Of a stretch of 64,000 bases of DNA, positions 31,720-43,700 are shown one piece after another (position 1 is the stretch's first letter; each line of letters opens with the position of its first letter). The stretch is from Paraconiothyrium sp. Pb-2020. Taxonomy: Eukaryota > Ascomycota > Dothideomycetes > Pleosporales > Didymosphaeriaceae. The stretch lies in contig JAJUBI010000005.1 in assembly GCA_022419385.1 (NCBI GenBank), forward strand, positions 1,426,001-1,490,000. The letters are read 5' to 3'. The notes below the pieces were generated by a model, which saw only the letters and a program-made list of their open reading frames with translations, was not told where the DNA came from and made no database searches. A program made the position numbers and the translations under genes.

Positions 31720-34700
31720 CTGCTGCCCTCGACCCCGTCATCTTGAAAGACCATCTTCATATTATCCACAGGTAAAATTCTTCCGCTAACGGTCACCTAC
31801 CTTTCCTCCTCCTCCACCTAGTTCAAGAAGTCGTCGCACGACCACCCACGCGTTTCCCCATCAAGACGTATGCACGCCGTCGCAACCAGGTCGAGTGCAT
31901 TCGATTCCCAGGTTCGGTGCCGGATGACCATATTGCAGTGGCATGCAAGGGGGTCCGTGTATAAGAGATGTCCTATCGTTGGATCGAAACGTGATTTTGC
32001 TCCAATAGTAATTAGTGTTCTGCCTAGGATGATCGGGACTCAAGCTTTTTAATATGCACGCTGGACCACCATGTCCGGTGCAAGGCGCCCGGGAAAATAG
32101 GGAATGGATCCGAAGGAGATTCTGGGGTGCAGGTGGCGTAGGCGAATACGGATCGTACATGCGAAAATCGATCGGTTAGTGACTTCCTACTCATAAGTCA
32201 TACATGTTGACCGGGGAGGTAAGTAATCGAAGTCCACCATATTTACTAATTTGGCATAATTTCAAGCATACTTGAATAATCCAACAGTGAGCAGACGAGT
32301 CTGTGATCCTTCATTATTGACGGTCATCGATGACACTGCATCGTACGCAAGGTGTGGTTCGAAAAAGCGGGGTGCCTGGTTATGCGGTCGGTGCTGTTGG
32401 ATAATTGAAAGTGCTTGGGCCGCAGATATATTGCCTAATTTCGAAAGCCCGGTTCTATACCGAACAAGCCAGCCATTGACCTAACCATACTAGACGTTCG
32501 TTATGTTCAATGTCTAGAAATCCTATGGAAGACCGAGAAGGCCCACTTCGCGGTAGCTGGTTTGTAATGAACCTTCGAAGATCGAACGGGAGGTGGTAAA
32601 CAGCTATAGAGTGATGGAGTGAGTCCAGATGTCAGGTGCACTACCTACTTCGCGGGCTTTGACTAAGGCCATGCTATGACGAGATCGCTAGACGATTTTC
32701 GGATCGCGCCGCCGATGCAAGACTCTTCGAAGTTGTTTTAAATCACGGCGCTTGAATGACGGGCGGCTTCGCGAACGACAGCCTTCGAAATTGGCGGGTG
32801 GAAAGACGCCAGGCGCCCGCATAACAGAGTAATGTCGCATGTCTGAACAACTTCGAAATCATGCAACAAATTGAGCTGCTCCAGTATCTAAAAAACCTTT
32901 GGGGAAAAGGTTGTGTCGTGTGGTAAATCAATCTGCAGGCTTTTCGCAAATAATTGTTCGGGTCGCGACTTCCATGGTGTAGGACTACCATGGGTATGAT
33001 CTTACCACACCTTCGCGAACTCAGAGAGCGGTTGTATGAGTATATCCTCATCAAAGACATTAACAGAGAAATTTGTGTTTCGTGCTTAGATACTCCATCA
33101 GGTTCCGCTCATGGCGCACGAAGAACACCTGGGCAGAGTCGTCGCTACGGCAAATCCGCCAAACGAAATTTGCATGCAAATTCAGTAAAAAGGATAAGCC
33201 ACATGATTTTATACAAATCACACCTCTCACACATGTGCAGCTATGGATGTCCACCAGGGTCCCTGTTGCAGTCTTGTAGTTCACATATAGACGAAGATAC
33301 AGCAGCTACCAGAGGTACAGACTTAACCCCCCGTCTTTTCCATCATCGCCATGCGGATTCATTCTCGAAATGCCTGATAGAAGGGGTGCGGGCCCGACGG
33401 TGTGTTGCCTCTGAGCCCCCCACTCGCGTCATCCATGAGCAATACACGGACTACTCGTATATGAACATGATCTCGTATCCTGGATTTCCAGACCGATTTG
33501 CAGTACGACCCATGTTTGGATGTCCTTTCCACATCCGTCCCTTGCCATGTCAGTTAGTTTAGCGGTTTTCAAGTAGTACTTCTGGCCACTGACTCCACCG
33601 AAGTACATATTAATGGGGCAACGAAGACTCCCATGGATCTGAGCCTGCTTGAGCCTCACCTGTATCAATACTGAGCAAGCTGCTGATATTGTCGCACTGT
33701 ATCTCTTGTTCGCCGCAATGTGCCGGAAAAGGCCGACACCATCTGCAGCACACAACTTTCGCTGACTTGATTTTACTATGTGTGTTAAGCCGCAGGTTCC
33801 ACCATATGCTCGACTTGAATTGAACCTTCCGCTCTTTGTAGTGTCTTGTCTAACGTTGGTTGGCCCCGCTATCCTCATTAAGTACTACATCGTGAACGCC
33901 TTACGTGGCAATGAAGGCACCGCAGGAAGGGCTGGCTGGCTAGAGAGTCGTTGGCGATACTCCTTGCGGTGCGCCGCCGCGGCGATCGCTGCCTCGATGA
34001 GGCTTGCCCTGTCGTGGAGGGTTCTCATGTATGGCTCGATTTGGGGCTCCTCAAACTTGTCAACCCGCTAGACGGTGGTTCTGATCAGAACAGACTCTTC
34101 GGTGTAGCTCATTGTTGCACACTCCTAGGTCAACCTCTGCTTGCCACACCGGTTCATCCACCGTGCCATTGTGAGTTTCTGGTAAGCCTATCCGCAAGTG
34201 TCTAGTGGGCCAGGCCCTTCATATCCGATTGGAGTGTATTGGGGTTTCGCACGTGCGTGTAGCAGTAAGGAAAGCCTTCGCGATTGCCGTTCAATTAAAG
34301 GGAACCTGGCCAAATAAAATGTTGAAGCTGGAAAACGCAAAATTGCTGCGGCTCTTGGGCAATTCCGTGCTATTCTTTGATCATCCCTTGAGAGCAACTT
34401 ATGAGTCTTTATGTCCTACTCCTGCTGGCCAACGATAGAATGGTATAGTTATTATTTGTATATGGTTCAACCTTTGATGCTGATTATGCATCCACGATTT
34501 CCGACTAAGACTTCTTAGAAGCTGTTCAGTGCTGAACGACACCGTGCTAGCCGCTCAGGGCAGCTTCAAGATTCAACATTATTTTGCCGCTGCTATAGAT
34601 ATGCGCCTTTTACGGCCTCCTGAGCCCGGTCCTCCTCGCTGTCCTGGTTCAGGTACAAGGTACCTAGCCATTCATACTGTAATCATAATCAATTGGGTAC

Positions 34701-35351
34701 CTATAACGCATCCTAAACCGACCTTGGAAGCTATGCCACGAGAAAGCGGCTTTAGAGTCAGGCCAAGAGCCTGAGGGAAAGCCTTTTTGTGGGCCCATTG
34801 GCAGACAAGCCTTGAATGATGAAACACTTGATTACAGTTTCATTCTGTAGACATACTGGATCTGGCGCACGAAACGGTACCATAGTGAGGATGGCATCCT
34901 TGATAGCGCAACGCAAGACTAATACAGATACCAATGTTGATGTTCTTTCCACTTGGCGTAAACCAAAAGTTCGATATTCTGGCTCAAATTTGGGTTCACA
35001 CGATGGCGACACTGATCCATAGACCGTATCGGGCAGCCACACGATCCACATACCGTGCTGGAGTAGGTCGGCTGACTCCTCCGACAGGAGATAAAGGATG
35101 CCAATTTCGATGAAAGCAAGCGGTATACAGTTATTAGGACACTCTTCCGAACTCGCGGTATTCCGACCGATGTCACGTGAGAAGACGCCATTTTGCAGGG
35201 CTCCGATTGGCCAATACTTTCGTTCCCATTGTCTATGCGAGCGGCGCGACATCTTTATAATCACGAAATAGCGTCATCATGCCGCCTCCAGCTCTCTTGT
35301 CTATCTTTGTGACCTTGCGAAGGGACCTTCCCTCGCAGCAAGACAGCCATC
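31720..35351. other. Gene-poor stretch
   Basis: About 3.6 kb without a supportable gene. Open frames are many but short; the longest is a 168-codon minus-strand frame (35264-34758) with no motif I know and no splice-connected partner. A 16-bp perfect palindrome lies at 33167-33182. The lack of conserved coding signal in a dense region makes a decayed insertion or lost gene possible, but I see no terminal repeats or transposase sequence. Confidence 0.4.
33167..33182. repeat. 16-bp perfect palindrome
   Basis: AATTTGCATGCAAATT reads the same on both strands. It lies within gene-poor DNA with no nearby start codon of a supported gene. Confidence 0.5.
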
Positions 35352-36986
35352 ATGAGCTTTCCGCGTAGGCTCGTAGCTGTTGCGCGGCCAAAACTTCGAC
35401 AAGCATTTTCTGCGCCGCAAAGAGCTCAGCAACAGCAGAATACTTTCTTCTCCCCGCCTTTCCGATTGACTCAAACGGTTAGAAAGCTACACAGTCAAGC
35501 TCCCCGGAGCGCTCAATTAGCTGTCTCTGAGCCAGACGCGGAGCCGGTCGCCGATTCCACGAACCCTGCATTGTCCTTCCCATGCCTCGACAAGCTTGAG
35601 TCCCGATCCGCCTCCCTCTCCAGTCGTTCTTCTGGACCCGAGCCCTCGTATACCACCGGGAAGCATCTCAACTTCCACTCGCGCGAGCCCATACTACTTG
35701 ATTGGGGAGGCATCCTTCCGGAATTCAATGTCGCATACGAGACTTGGGGAACGTTGAACAAGGACAAGAGCAATGCGGTGTTGCTACACACTGGGCTATC
35801 AGCGTCGAGCCACGCACACAGCACCGAAATCAATCCGCAGCCGGGATGGTGGGAAAACTTCATCGGCCCCAGGAAACCGCTGGACACAGACAAATATTTC
35901 GTGATATGTACGAATGTGATAGGCGGGTGCTTCGGTTCTACAGGACCATCTTCGATTGATCCTGCGAATGGCGAACGATATGCGACAAGGTTCCCTATCT
36001 TAACAATGGAGGACATGGTGCGCGCGCAATTTCGGTTGCTCGATTCGTTGAACATTGAGAAGCTGTACGCAAGCGTTGGCTCCAGTATGGGCGGCATGCT
36101 TAGTCTTGCTTCTGGTACCCTCTTCCCCGAACGGGTAGGCAGGATCGCAAGCATCAGTGCCGCTGCGCGGAGTCATCCGTACAGCATTGCCATGAGACAT
36201 ACGCAACGGCAAGGTGTGTTCAGGACCGGACGGAATTGAACGTTACGCTAACTTTGTGCAGTTCTGATGATGGATCCGCATTGGAATCGAGGATTCTATT
36301 ACGATGGTGTACCTCCACATTCGGGCATGAAGCTTGCGCGCGAGATCGCAACGGTCACGTATCGAAGCGGTCCTGAGTGGGAGCAGCGTTTTGGCCGCCG
36401 ACGCGCCGACCCATCTCGTCCACCGGCATTGTGTCCAGATTTCCTCATCGAGACATACCTGGACCATGCCGGCGAGAAGTGGTGCCTCAGCTACGACCCT
36501 AACAGCTTGCTGTACGTCTCCAAGGCCATGGACCTCTTTGACCTGGGCCAAGACCACCGCAATCGAATCAACAAAGTAAGGCAAGACAATGCCGGCAAGC
36601 TACAAGCATACCTTGAGGGACGCGCACCAGTAGCGGGTGCCGAGAGTGATGTTTGCAGCCTGACCCTTCCCGAGAAACCATACGAAGAGAAAGAACAACC
36701 AGCAGAAGAGAGCGAAGTCAGCATTGACGCAGTCGATGCAGCTCCTGCAGATCTTGTCGCTGGACTCAAGCCACTAGCGGATACTCCAGCGTTGGTCCTA
36801 GGTGTAGCAAGCGACATCTTATTTCCAGCATGGCAGCAGAAGGAGATTGCGAACACGCTCAAGCGGACAGGGAACAAGAACGTCACGCACATCGAACTGG
36901 GCGAGGAGAAGAGTCTCTTTGGACACGACACGTTCTTGCTCGATCTGAAAAACGTTGGAGGTGCTGTTCAGTCATTCTTGGGATGA
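35352..36986 (+). CDS. Mitochondrial serine O-acetyltransferase of the homoserine acetyltransferase fold (CysA/Cys2-like)
   Basis: Alpha/beta-hydrolase acyltransferase. Exons 35352-36213 and 36262-36986 (48-nt intron) give 528 residues. Residues 1-55 are basic and S/Q-rich, a mitochondrial presequence (MSFPRRLVAVARPKLRQAFS). The nucleophile elbow is VGSSMGGM with Ser245. The oxyanion region includes LLHTGLSASSHAHS, and the catalytic His is in LFGHDTFLLDLKNVGG at the end. The body NPQPGWWENFIGPRKPLDTD and NVIGGCFGSTGPSSIDP follows the fungal CysA/S. pombe Cys2 type, which was shown to act on serine in cysteine synthesis, rather than the cytosolic Met2 type. Homoserine remains a possible substrate. 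A charged insert (about residues 430-465, EEKEQPAEESEVS) interrupts the C-terminal part. Confidence 0.85.
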
Positions 36987-37541
36987 GTTGAGAGGCGCGG
37001 AGTTGTACTCGTCTTCTTGCATTTTTTGCATTTGTATATATATAGCGCTGCATGGCAAGGCGTTGTCGGTGGGGTCAATCGCGCAGATCCAGATCCTTCC
37101 CGTGCGACATCACTTGGCTGGATCATTCAAAAGTCACTTTTCGGCTACGATTCATATGCTTACAGCTGTGAGCTACGTGCCCTTCTGGAAGTCAATTCTG
37201 TCGCTTTTACCTGACAAATACTTTCCTACCTGTTCTCTTCTGCGGGTAGAGGGCCACCACCCTGAAGTCTGGACTTGACATGTTCCCTCAATTAGACCAC
37301 CCTGTGTGACCCAAGGATATGGCCCTAGCACCCTTCCTTCCCGTCCTGGTTCCCGCCGGAACATCCCTACATCTCATTTGCTAGCCACAGTCGAATCCCT
37401 AATCTATCGCCTCCGCCAATCGTCTTGGCAGCATTTAAGTTTGAATGTCTTATTTCGATGGGCAGACCCAAGTGCGGGAGAGTGCATACTTAGGTGCGCC
37501 ACGCCCGCAATGCTAACGTTTATCCCGATACCCACGCGACT
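36987..37541. other. Spacer before the second MFS transporter
   Basis: 555 nt with the acetyltransferase 3' end (a TATATATA tract at 37036-37043 lies in the likely 3' UTR) and the transporter promoter. No other gene. Confidence 0.45.
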
Positions 37542-39218
37542 ATGGAGGCGCATCACGATGCGCAGTTGTTCAGGCAGCCTGGTGAGAAAGATACAGCCGT
37601 TGAGCGCACAGTGAGCCAGGCAACGAGTCAGGCGAGCGACCAGCGGAGAACGCTGTGGCAGAATGTCAAGAAATATCATAAGGTAACGTGGGTTACGTTC
37701 GGATTGACGAGCGCAATATTGATGTACGGTTACGATAATGTCGTGGTCGGGACAGTGTCAGGCATGCCTGCATTTCAGTACCTCTTCCTTCCATTTCCCT
37801 CCATACACGCATCCTGACTTGGATGTAGACGAGACTTCGGCGTTCTTCGAGACAACGAAACCATCCTTCCATCAAATTGGCTGGCCCTCTGGAATGTGTC
37901 TTCCCCTCTGGGTGCAATGATAGGCTCCCTCTTTGGTGGCTGGTTCCAGGACCGCGTTGGCCGTCGCTTCTCCCTCGCGCTGTGCTCTTTTGTGTCTGCG
38001 CTCGCAGTCGCAATTATGTTTGTCTCATACATCCCCTCCTCGGCTGATGCCCGCCGCGCGCTGTTCCTGGTAGGCAGGTTTGGCCAGGGATGCTGCATCG
38101 GTGCCGCCATGGCAGCCACACAGACGTACCTTAGCGAAGTCCTGCCGGCGGTTCTGAGGGGCAGCGGCATGGCGTTGTTTCCCGTATTCACGCTTATAGG
38201 TCAGCTGATGGGCGCGTTGGTGATCTACGGGAATCTGAAGAAGCAGAGGGGCTATGTTGTTGTATTTGGCAGCCAGTGGCCGTTCAGTTTTGTGCCGATC
38301 TTCGTTGCGTACTTCATTCCTGACAGCCCGGCGTGGTTCGTACGGAAGAGAAGGATGGATGATGCGTTGCGAGCGCAGGAACGACTGGACCCGACCGGTA
38401 CAGATACGAAGGCTGTGGTCGATAAGCTAGCCGCTGATATTGAGCATGAAGAGGCCACTCAGGGGCAGGCTACGTTCAAGGAATGCTTCTCCGCCGCGAA
38501 TGTGAGGAGGACGATGATTGTGCTGTGGGTCAACAGCTTACAGGCTGTATGGGGACTGCCGCTGATGGCGAAGGCGAGCTACTTTATGCAGATCGTGGGC
38601 CTGGACGCGAAGCGCAGTACCCTCTTCCTCATTCTAGGCATTGTACTTGGGCTTTTAGCCAACGTAGCAAGCATCTGGGTGCTGGCGAGGGTCGGAAGAC
38701 GCAAGCTCATCTTATCGACTTTGAGCGTCGCCGCGGGGTTGTGGTTGAGTGTCGGTATCGCAAATTGCTTCCAAGGCATGAGCGTCATTTGGTACGTTGT
38801 CCCCCAGCAATCGATTCCGACTTGCAGCATCGCTAACAAAGTGATCAGGTGGACTGGTGTATCTATGATGCTCACCATCATCATCTGTGGCGTGGGTGTG
38901 TGGCCCGCTTCGTTCGCGGTTGCGGCCGAAACTTCATCTCTACAATTGCGCGCGAAGACCCAGGGCATGGGCTGGGCCGTCAATGCGTTCGCAGTTGCCG
39001 CGTCGGGCATCGCCCTACCGTATATCTTCAACCCTGATGCGGGCAATTTGAGAGGCAAAGTTGGGTTCACGTATGTGGGGACATGCATTTTGGGCGTGCT
39101 GATCAGCTGGTTATTGGTACCGGAGATGAAAGGGCGGACAGTCGCTGAGATTGACAGGATGTTTGGATTGGGACTGAAGACACAGGACTTTAGGTCTTTC
39201 CGCGATGATCGAGTGTAG
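37542..39218 (+). CDS. MFS sugar transporter (sugar porter family), second copy type
   Basis: Twelve-helix transporter, 522 residues. Exons 37542-37777, 37829-38791 and 38849-39218. After the first helix (ILMYGYDNVVVGTVSGMPAF) splicing over a 51-nt intron gives the typical ILPSNWLALWNVSSPLGAMIGS. GWFQDRVGRRFSLAL lies between helices 2 and 3, PDSPAWFVRKRRMDDAL after helix 6, and VPEMKGRTVAEIDRMFGLG after helix 12. The second intron (38792-38848) is 57 nt, in frame and has no stop, so it looks coding at first sight; GTACGT donor, GCTAAC branch site and CAG acceptor show it is an intron, and its removal gives SVIWWTGVSMM in a helix. It is only distantly like the transporter at 12.4 kb. Substrate unknown. 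Confidence 0.9.
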
Positions 39219-39292
39219 CAGCAGACTCCATCCTATCAAGTCGCTATCCATATAGTACAATCCAATGCTATTGCAGACATCTTCAGTTAATC

Positions 39293-40247
39293 TTAGGCTT
39301 GCTGCGTATCAATCTTGACGCCCTTCCACTCCGGTCCCAACGCCTCGTCGATCCATCGACACCTCGTGACATCTACATTCTCTCTCACATATGCCACCAA
39401 GGCGTCCGCGCCGGGCGCGCCTTCTAGAATCCCTAACGCGCCTACATGCGGGATGTGCAACGCTTCTGCGATGACAGGCTCGCAACCGGGCGGTACGGCG
39501 AGCAGGCGGGTTGCCTTTTCCGTCGATGAGCCTATCATGGATAGGTGGACGAGGGTCGGAATGTGTGCATGTGAGAGGGAGGCGGGCGGGTGGTTGTGTG
39601 GGATTAGCACGAGGGCGAGAGCTCGTGGGGCACCCGTATCTAATGCTTTCACTTCAGATGAGGGAGTTTCTTTGCCGTGAGAGGGTGCAGTTGGTGGTGC
39701 GGTTTGCGCTGCCAGGGACTCCAAATGGCGAGTTACGCTATTGAGACCGATAAGGATGTGCGTCTGGATCTCTGGAGGGTGAGGTGGAGGTGGGTTTGCT
39801 GGCTGTTCTGACTGGGCGTCTTTATGGTTGGTTTGTCGAGCTCCACGTTTCCGTTTTCTGCCTTTTGACGGCTGGATATGAGCTCTGCGGTGGTCTCCCA
39901 ACGGTTGAAGTAGGCTACGTTCTGATCAGATAAACCGTCAAGCTTGGGTTTCCGTCCCGTGCTGATGGCTTGGGAGACGATGGTAGATGTTGTAGATATG
40001 TTTGTTCATGAGATCTGGGGTACAGTTTTCTTTTCCATTTACTCCAGCACATATAAGCCGGTGTTCAACGCACCTGCACAGCAAATCCATAACGTTTCGT
40101 CTTTGCACAGACGTAAGAGCTGGCCTGAACACATCAGTATGCCGCATTCAATCACGGTAGGCTAGGCTCAGCAGACCATTCTGTCTCAGTATACGGGCGT
40201 GCGGTTTTGAATACTGGCTTCGAGCCCTTTCGAGCGGTGGTTGCCAT
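39293..40247 (-). CDS. POP3: RNase P/MRP protein subunit Pop3
   Basis: Protein component of nuclear RNase P and RNase MRP, which process pre-tRNA and pre-rRNA. Three exons, 40247-40177, 40124-40074 and 39914-39293, give 247 residues. Neither of the first two exons stands out alone: exon 1 is MATTARKGSKPVFKTARPYT plus five codons, exon 2 only 51 nt. Joined, they give the Pop3 N-terminal pattern ETEWPALTSVQRRNVMDLLC, then SLLQPLGDHRRAHIQPSKG and a basic KGRKRKRGARQ stretch. The C-terminal half has ILIGLNSVTRHLE, RALALVLIPHNHPPASL and VAVPPGCEP-type sequence of the L7Ae-like Pop3 fold. Intron 1 is 52 nt; intron 2 is 159 nt, long for this window. It is convergent with the MFS gene, 74 nt away. 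Confidence 0.85.
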
Positions 40248-40782
40248 GGTGCAGGTGGCGCGTAATCGACGCAGGTACCGGGCACATTGGCAAACGTGAC
40301 GCGCTACAGCAGGGCTCTCTGCACTATCTTCGCCCAAGTGGACGGGTGGATCTGGTTCAAAGCGTTGCCCTGGCCGTTCACGCGCCCCGGGAACAAGCAC
40401 GCTAGCGGCAGATGGGGGCAAGCGCGGATGCCAAGCCAACGTCATTGGCTGGGAAGGTGCGCCCCACCATAGCCAAACTCCAGCTCTCCAGACATTCACG
40501 GACGCGTGAAATCTCCATAGCTTCGCCCAATTGCCTCTTGTGCTCACGGGCCACCATTTTCTTTCTCTGCCTGCAGCACCGAACAAGGCCGCTCATGGTG
40601 CCCTTTCCCCCCGCATTTACGCCCCTCCGCGCGAGGCTGTCGACCATATTTGGGTAGGCTGCTACTGCTGCCTGTATAGAGAGCAGCTTGTGCCTACCAC
40701 CCACCTCTCAACCCCAGGCACGCGTGCCTTCCCGCGTCGCCCGCAAGCTTCTGCAAACTTCTTCGGCAGCAATCACTGCGTC
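40248..40782. promoter_or_regulatory. Divergent promoter region, POP3 / USP gene
   Basis: 535 nt between the two starts. Open frames continue through part of it in the USP frame (from 40531), but the first ATG in that frame is the one at 40783. No TATA box recognised. Confidence 0.45.
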
Positions 40783-43700
40783 ATGAGTCAGCCAGACCAT
40801 GAATTAATGGAGTCTGCCACTGTAGACACCGCAATCAGTGCCCCCGCGTCGCCGCCGCCGCGCGACTCCATGGAAGACGCAGACCCCTCGTTGACCCGCA
40901 AACGACCCAGGCTTGACAGCGGTGGTGTAGAAAGCCCCGCTATGCACACAGACACAGACGCAGACGCAGACGCACACTCTGCCCAACCTACGACTGCCCC
41001 GGCTGAGCAGCAGGTTGAGATGACGATACGGTCGCAGCCCCCCTCATCGTCGCACGCCCGAGACGCTCCCCTTAGCACTGACGATACACATATAACCGAG
41101 ACTCCTGGCGAAGACATAGATGCTTCCGCTGCCATGGATGGCATCTCGAAGGGGGTAACCCATGCAAACGTTACTGGCGACAGCTCCGCGGACAGCCCAC
41201 CTGTTATCGCCATTGACGACGACGACGACGATGCTGATCCCGTGGCCGGCTATACCGGGCCTCCTTCCTTCCACGTCGAGTACGATGCCGAGACCCATCT
41301 CGCCATGTTCCCGTTCGCGCACGATGCGGACTACATACATGCTGCGCAGGAAATCGCACGGTACTTTCATAGTAGTGAGTTGAGCTTTCGCATAAGCTGC
41401 GACATATGCTAATACCCTAGGAGGTCAAGGACTGGACGGAAATGTCCTCACTCAACTCTCCAACTGGCTAGATGGTCTCCCGGACCAGCCATTGGCATGG
41501 CCGAACTTGTACATGGATCAAGCTGAGCTCTGGGACGAGATCGCTGTAGTGGCTGGGAGAGTGTTGAACCGAAAGTAAGCATCCGAATTGTATCGGGGGT
41601 TCATTTGGCCATACTAACCTACGCAGAGTGTCCTTCGGTGACACATTCGGCGATAGCATCATGTGCGAGGAAGACATCGTCACCAAGTTCTTCTCATCGT
41701 ACCTTCGACTTTTTATACGACTCACGCAGGTTGACGCGTGCATGTTCGCTGAGTGGACCTCTGAAGAACCCTACGCGCATCCCATTTTGTCACAAAAGCA
41801 TCTACGCCATGTGAGCCCGATGATGCGGAACCTGGTCGCACCGGGGTTGGTCCATCTGTACAACATGCTGCAGAAAGAATACCAGGCCGATACTGGGCTT
41901 ATGGAGTTTCGACTTTTGCAAGTCTACCTTGGAGCTGAGGGTCCCAAGCATCTCTTGGATCTAGTATGCCAGGCACACGGCAAGCTTCCGCTCCCTGCAC
42001 AGAACTGGATGGTCATCAACTCAGTGTCAGCTGTGGACGCGATACTCTGTTTTCTTACCGCCCCGGACGCGCAACCTCTTAACGACGTATTCAGCCAGGC
42101 ACAATTATGCCGGGATGCCCTCGCCTTTTTCCGAAAATACAATGCAGATCTCCAGATCCCTAGCAAGGTTGTTGACACTGGAGTTGTGAAAGAACTGATT
42201 GGCTATTTCCACTCGCTATTGTTCAACATCTGTCGATCGGATGAAGCCGTTGCTGCTGAACTTGTGACCGACCTTTTGGAGTTTCGAGACCCTGAATCAC
42301 CCACGGCGGCTTCACCAGATAACAAGGTTGCTGGTCATGCTTCGTACCTTGAAGACCCTGCAGAATATCCCAGGTTGGTCGCAAATGCTTGGAAGTTCGA
42401 ATTGCTCCGAAAGTACATCGTGAAAGGACGCATGGAGTTGCGCGTCTTGAGCATCGGCTTCATGGACAACTCTCTCGTTGAGCTATGGAGGGAGTATAAT
42501 GGCACGCCTCTCTCAACTGGCCATCCAGTCATGCAGTACCTCGCCGATTTTCTTCTCCATGAGCGGGTGGTCGACTACATAATCAGTGTCGACTCGCACC
42601 CGCAACTTATTTCCCGGAGCGGTAACATAGTAGGCTTTCTTGTGGTCACTCTTCGATATTCCAACGCACAAACCGATGCCTTTTGGAGTACCATTTCTCA
42701 CAGCTCTGATCCCCGCATGGTGTCCGCAACCATGACGATGCTTAGAGGTATCTACAACCTCATGACAGAGGCGGCTCAGCTCTACCTTTGCTCAAAGATG
42801 TATGAGCTTCCCATTGAAAGCTACACTTTAGATATCCTCCGTTTCTTGAAGGACCTTGCTCCGAAGCTGCTCCACAGAGAAAAGGACTGGAGTGAAATCA
42901 CTTCGGAAGCCCGGCCTTGGAACGTTTGTATCCGGGTGTTGCAAGATACATCTCCAGGCCCAGAAAGTACGAAAACATCCACTGCCCTTCATCATGAAGC
43001 GGCCGAGCAGCTTCGGACCATGGTCAATTACATTTCTAGAGAAGAACGACATCAACTTCTCCGCGAGTGTGCCTTGCTTGTTGCGAGCAAATCGCCCAAA
43101 GCAACTGGTAGTCTCCGAGCTATCTACATCCTCACGTCGATTTTTCACTACGGAGAGTCGAGCTTTTTTCAAGATAATGTTGATGTGGTGCGCGATATCC
43201 TCCAGGAGATGTGCGCGTTCGTCGAGAATGAAAAGGACATGGCTTTTGACACTGAGATGACGGCTCTTCAGTACCGACTCGAACTGCTAACTCTAATCAT
43301 ACACCAAGCTTGCCAAGCGATCCCAGCCGATCTTTATCAGCCTATCTGGGATCATCTTATCGGAAAACATGCGCATACGAACCATCGCAGGGATATGGCA
43401 TGGTCTAAGTTTCTGGAAGCCGTAAAATTCAAACCGGACAACGAATTCTGCAAAGAACTCGTTACCATATGCGTACCCAGACTCGACCCGCTGTATTACA
43501 CACCTGGCATGTTCGATTTCGTCGCGTCTTATCGATTTCCCACAACACGACGTGTCTTCACAACACAAGAGGGTACTAAAACTTTGCTGCAGATTCGCGG
43601 TGCTGATTTACTCTGGGCAATGATCCTCTCGGCTCCGCCGCAGACAATTGAAGATCGTGCCGCAAGACTATTGGCCTCGCGTTATCTTGAAATAGATGCC

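Noticed and set aside
31885..31915. B-box-like TTCGATTCC suggesting a tRNA
   Set aside because: No matching A box or cloverleaf in the flanking 90 nt.
34758..35264. 168-codon minus-strand open frame upstream of the acetyltransferase
   Set aside because: No motif, no splice partner, mixed codon use, and it overlaps the promoter of the next gene. Likely chance, though a decayed gene is not excluded.
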